NCBI GenBank assembly: GCA_021234155.1
Contig: JAJEKV010000025.1
Coordinates: 10,769,794-10,833,793, forward strand
Direction: 5' to 3'
Length of the DNA stretch: 64,000 nt
From: Isoetes taiwanensis
Taxonomy: Eukaryota; Streptophyta; Lycopodiopsida; Isoetales; Isoetaceae
Position 1 is the first letter of the stretch. Each line of letters opens with the position of its first letter. Below, piece by piece: positions 62,131 to 64,000 of the stretch. The notes below the pieces were generated by a model that saw only the letters and a program-made list of their open reading frames with translations, made no database searches and was not told where the DNA came from. A program made the translations under genes and the position numbers.

Positions 62131-62571
62131 CTCATTGCAGTATATACTGGATCCCATCCATCTTCTTGCTTGAGATATGTCTTCTTTAACCTTAAGCATT
62201 TGGTTCTCCATATTGATGGACTTCTAAGCACAGGAGCATTTGGCAAAGTTAATGTTGGATTGGCCGCTAATGATAGGGGTGCATCGGGATGGCAAATGTG
62301 CCGGATTGCTTCAAGACCGTTGTTGAGGCGGAAATAATCCACCTCCCGAAGGTTGGAAATGTGTTGGCTGCCATAGAAATCATCCTCCTCCACTTGAAAG
62401 AATTGCAAGGTTCCTTTGTACTTCAAAACTGGCTGTAGAGCATTGTGATGCCACCGTGGCGCCATCCAAAGTAGCTCTGCTGTTTGCTTTCACAAATAAT
62501 TGAAGTAAAGGGAAGCAATCCTCCACAAAATATCTTACTTGTTCTTCATAGGTAGCGGTCTCTCTTTTCAA
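62106..62571 (-). other. Unrecognised broken frames
   Basis: Frames 62380-62571 (ATYEEQVRYFVEDCFPLLQL) and 62106-62465 (QFFQVEEDDFYGSQHISNLR) overlap out of phase and look protein-like. The family is unknown to me. Perhaps a decayed host gene piece with one shift near 62440. Confidence 0.25.
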
Positions 62572-62579
62572 GTCTCTTT

Positions 62580-64000
62580 TGACAAGCTTTTGTATTCAAA
62601 ATATAATTTTGCAAAGTCTCATCCTCGATAACACTTTAATGTGCGGAGTTCTGGAGAATTTTCCTGAACCTCGCTCCTTCTAAATTGGGTTAGAAAAGCC
62701 TTTTAATGCATTCTAATTTGTAAACGTGTGGTCTCTTGAGATTGCTGCATTTCACCGTGTCGTGAGCATCAAGAAGTGTTCCTAGAAATAATTTTTAACA
62801 TCATTTTTCCATCATGGCACAAGTAGCTTAGAACGATATAGATGCCTACTCAAGATCATCTCCCGGATAGAACTTTGGATATTTCAAATCTCCCATTCTG
62901 CAACTATTCTGGTTCTATTGAATCTCAAGGTGTTCTATTGTTGGTGTTGAAGTCGCTCTCCGAATCTAAAAGGATGGCGCCATTGACACCCTCAAGAAAA
63001 TAGAGATCTTCGCGTAACTCTCTTCTCTTTGTTTAAAACGAATTTCGCTCGCTGCCTCCACAATCCTATCGTGCTCTTCCTGATTCCGCTCCTTGCACGA
63101 TACACGCTGACCTGGAGGGAGTTGGCCCGCTTTTTACCGTACTTGGCCCTCTTCTATCTAATGTTGCCGGCTCTCTGGATGTATCCTTCGACAGCACCAC
63201 GATCGATTCCCGCAATTATTGGAATTATAAATGAGCCTAGCTCATGAAATTCGAGAGAAGCGTAGCGCATATGTGAGAACACCAAGGAAACTAGAACGAA
63301 GGATCACACTTATTGTATATATGGTTGGAAAACCTCAATCAGTTATATATTTATAGTCCCCTCGCCACGCTATCGCTTAACATCATCACACCCTTCAATT
63401 TCATATTTGTTACCTAGGCGATCGCCTCGTGGTACCTACTTTATCGGGATTGCCATCAAACATGCCAACCGACATGCCACGTCATCAATATTCTCACGCC
63501 TCATTCTTCGAGGGGTTAGTCGGTACCCTCCCCATACAAGCCTCTTGCCCACAACCTCGCCGTGATCTCTGGCCATGTATGCCTGACAGGGATATGAGCC
63601 ATAAGCCCGGCAAGTGGTGGGCAGGGTTCGCATGCTGTACCTATACATCCGCTAAATTTTCCCACCTCGCTGGCTCCATCTTCTCATCGTAAGTAAAGTC
63701 ATTAAATTTATCCTTCTCCGTGATTGCAGATGCTAAGTTACCTTCATATGTTACCTCCCCAAAGGGTGGTTTCGTAACTTTCCATGGTATGAGTATAACA
63801 AAATGGTAGCCCTCGTTCTTTCAATTTCCGCATCTCTACAATCGTGTTCTCAATCTTTCTTCTTCTTTTATTAACTGGGTAATGTATGGTCGGCCGTAAT
63901 CAAATCCCCATCAAAACACACCGTGCAAACATGGTTTTTTCAACCGCCAAGTCCCGACTGCCCAAATCTCCCCAAATCGCCAATCACCGCCATAACCTTT
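62580..64000. other. No supported gene
   Basis: Frames up to 87 codons with no domain. A TATATATTTATAG word near 63345 could be a promoter of an LTR, but no termini were found. Confidence 0.35.

Overview
The window is nuclear DNA of a land plant with a large, repeat-dense genome. It carries a plant-type subtilase with short introns, plant Ty1/copia and Ty3/gypsy remnants, two LINE types, tRNA-headed SINEs, MITEs and long microsatellites. Nothing looks bacterial, viral or organellar. A fern is my guess from the LINE, SINE and subtilase flavour, but no marker in the window fixes the clade.

Only one gene looks intact: a subtilisin-like serine protease on the minus strand (41359-45314). It has eleven exons that join without a stop into 789 codons, with a signal peptide, I9 propeptide, Asp/His/Ser triad, oxyanion Asn and C-terminal Fn-III-like region. 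Everything else that codes is transposon-derived or broken.

Layout. 1-2.2 kb: diverged repeats, a short (ATTCT)n-tailed SINE in tandem, and tRNA-headed SINEs with (CT)n tails. 2.5-4.4 kb: decayed LINE. 6.8-7.05 kb: TIR MITE. 7.6-8.6 kb: L1-type insertion with a 15-bp target-site duplication. 9.9-10.1 kb: SINE. 11.5-12.3 kb: probable LTR packed with TTCnnGAA units. 13.2-15.2 kb: the best-preserved LINE, then a long CT/GT microsatellite. 16.2-16.6 kb: long-TIR foldback element. 16.9-17.3 kb and 21.4-22.7 kb: minus-strand LINE fragments. 18.4-19.3 kb: FCP1/NIF-like phosphatase pseudogene. 25.0-30.1 kb: Ty1/copia element with one LTR, a PBS and a SINE inside gag. 30.07-31.8 kb: duplicate of the subtilase 3' end fused to L1 coding sequence. 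33.0-38.2 kb: CACTA-like element apparently inserted in that L1. 38.6-39.2 kb: LINE fragment. 39.5-45.4 kb: the parent of the duplication and the subtilase gene. 47.4-48.9 kb: SINE, gypsy RNase H fragment and a small foldback. 50.7-52.2 kb: inverted repeat with ~0.7-kb arms. 52.9-62.1 kb: decayed, rearranged gypsy material. 62.1-64 kb: nothing recognised.

The window reads as a stratified transposon graveyard in which insertion order can partly be worked out: SINE into copia gag, CACTA-like element into L1, and L1 joined to a subtilase duplicate. One protease gene stays open among it.
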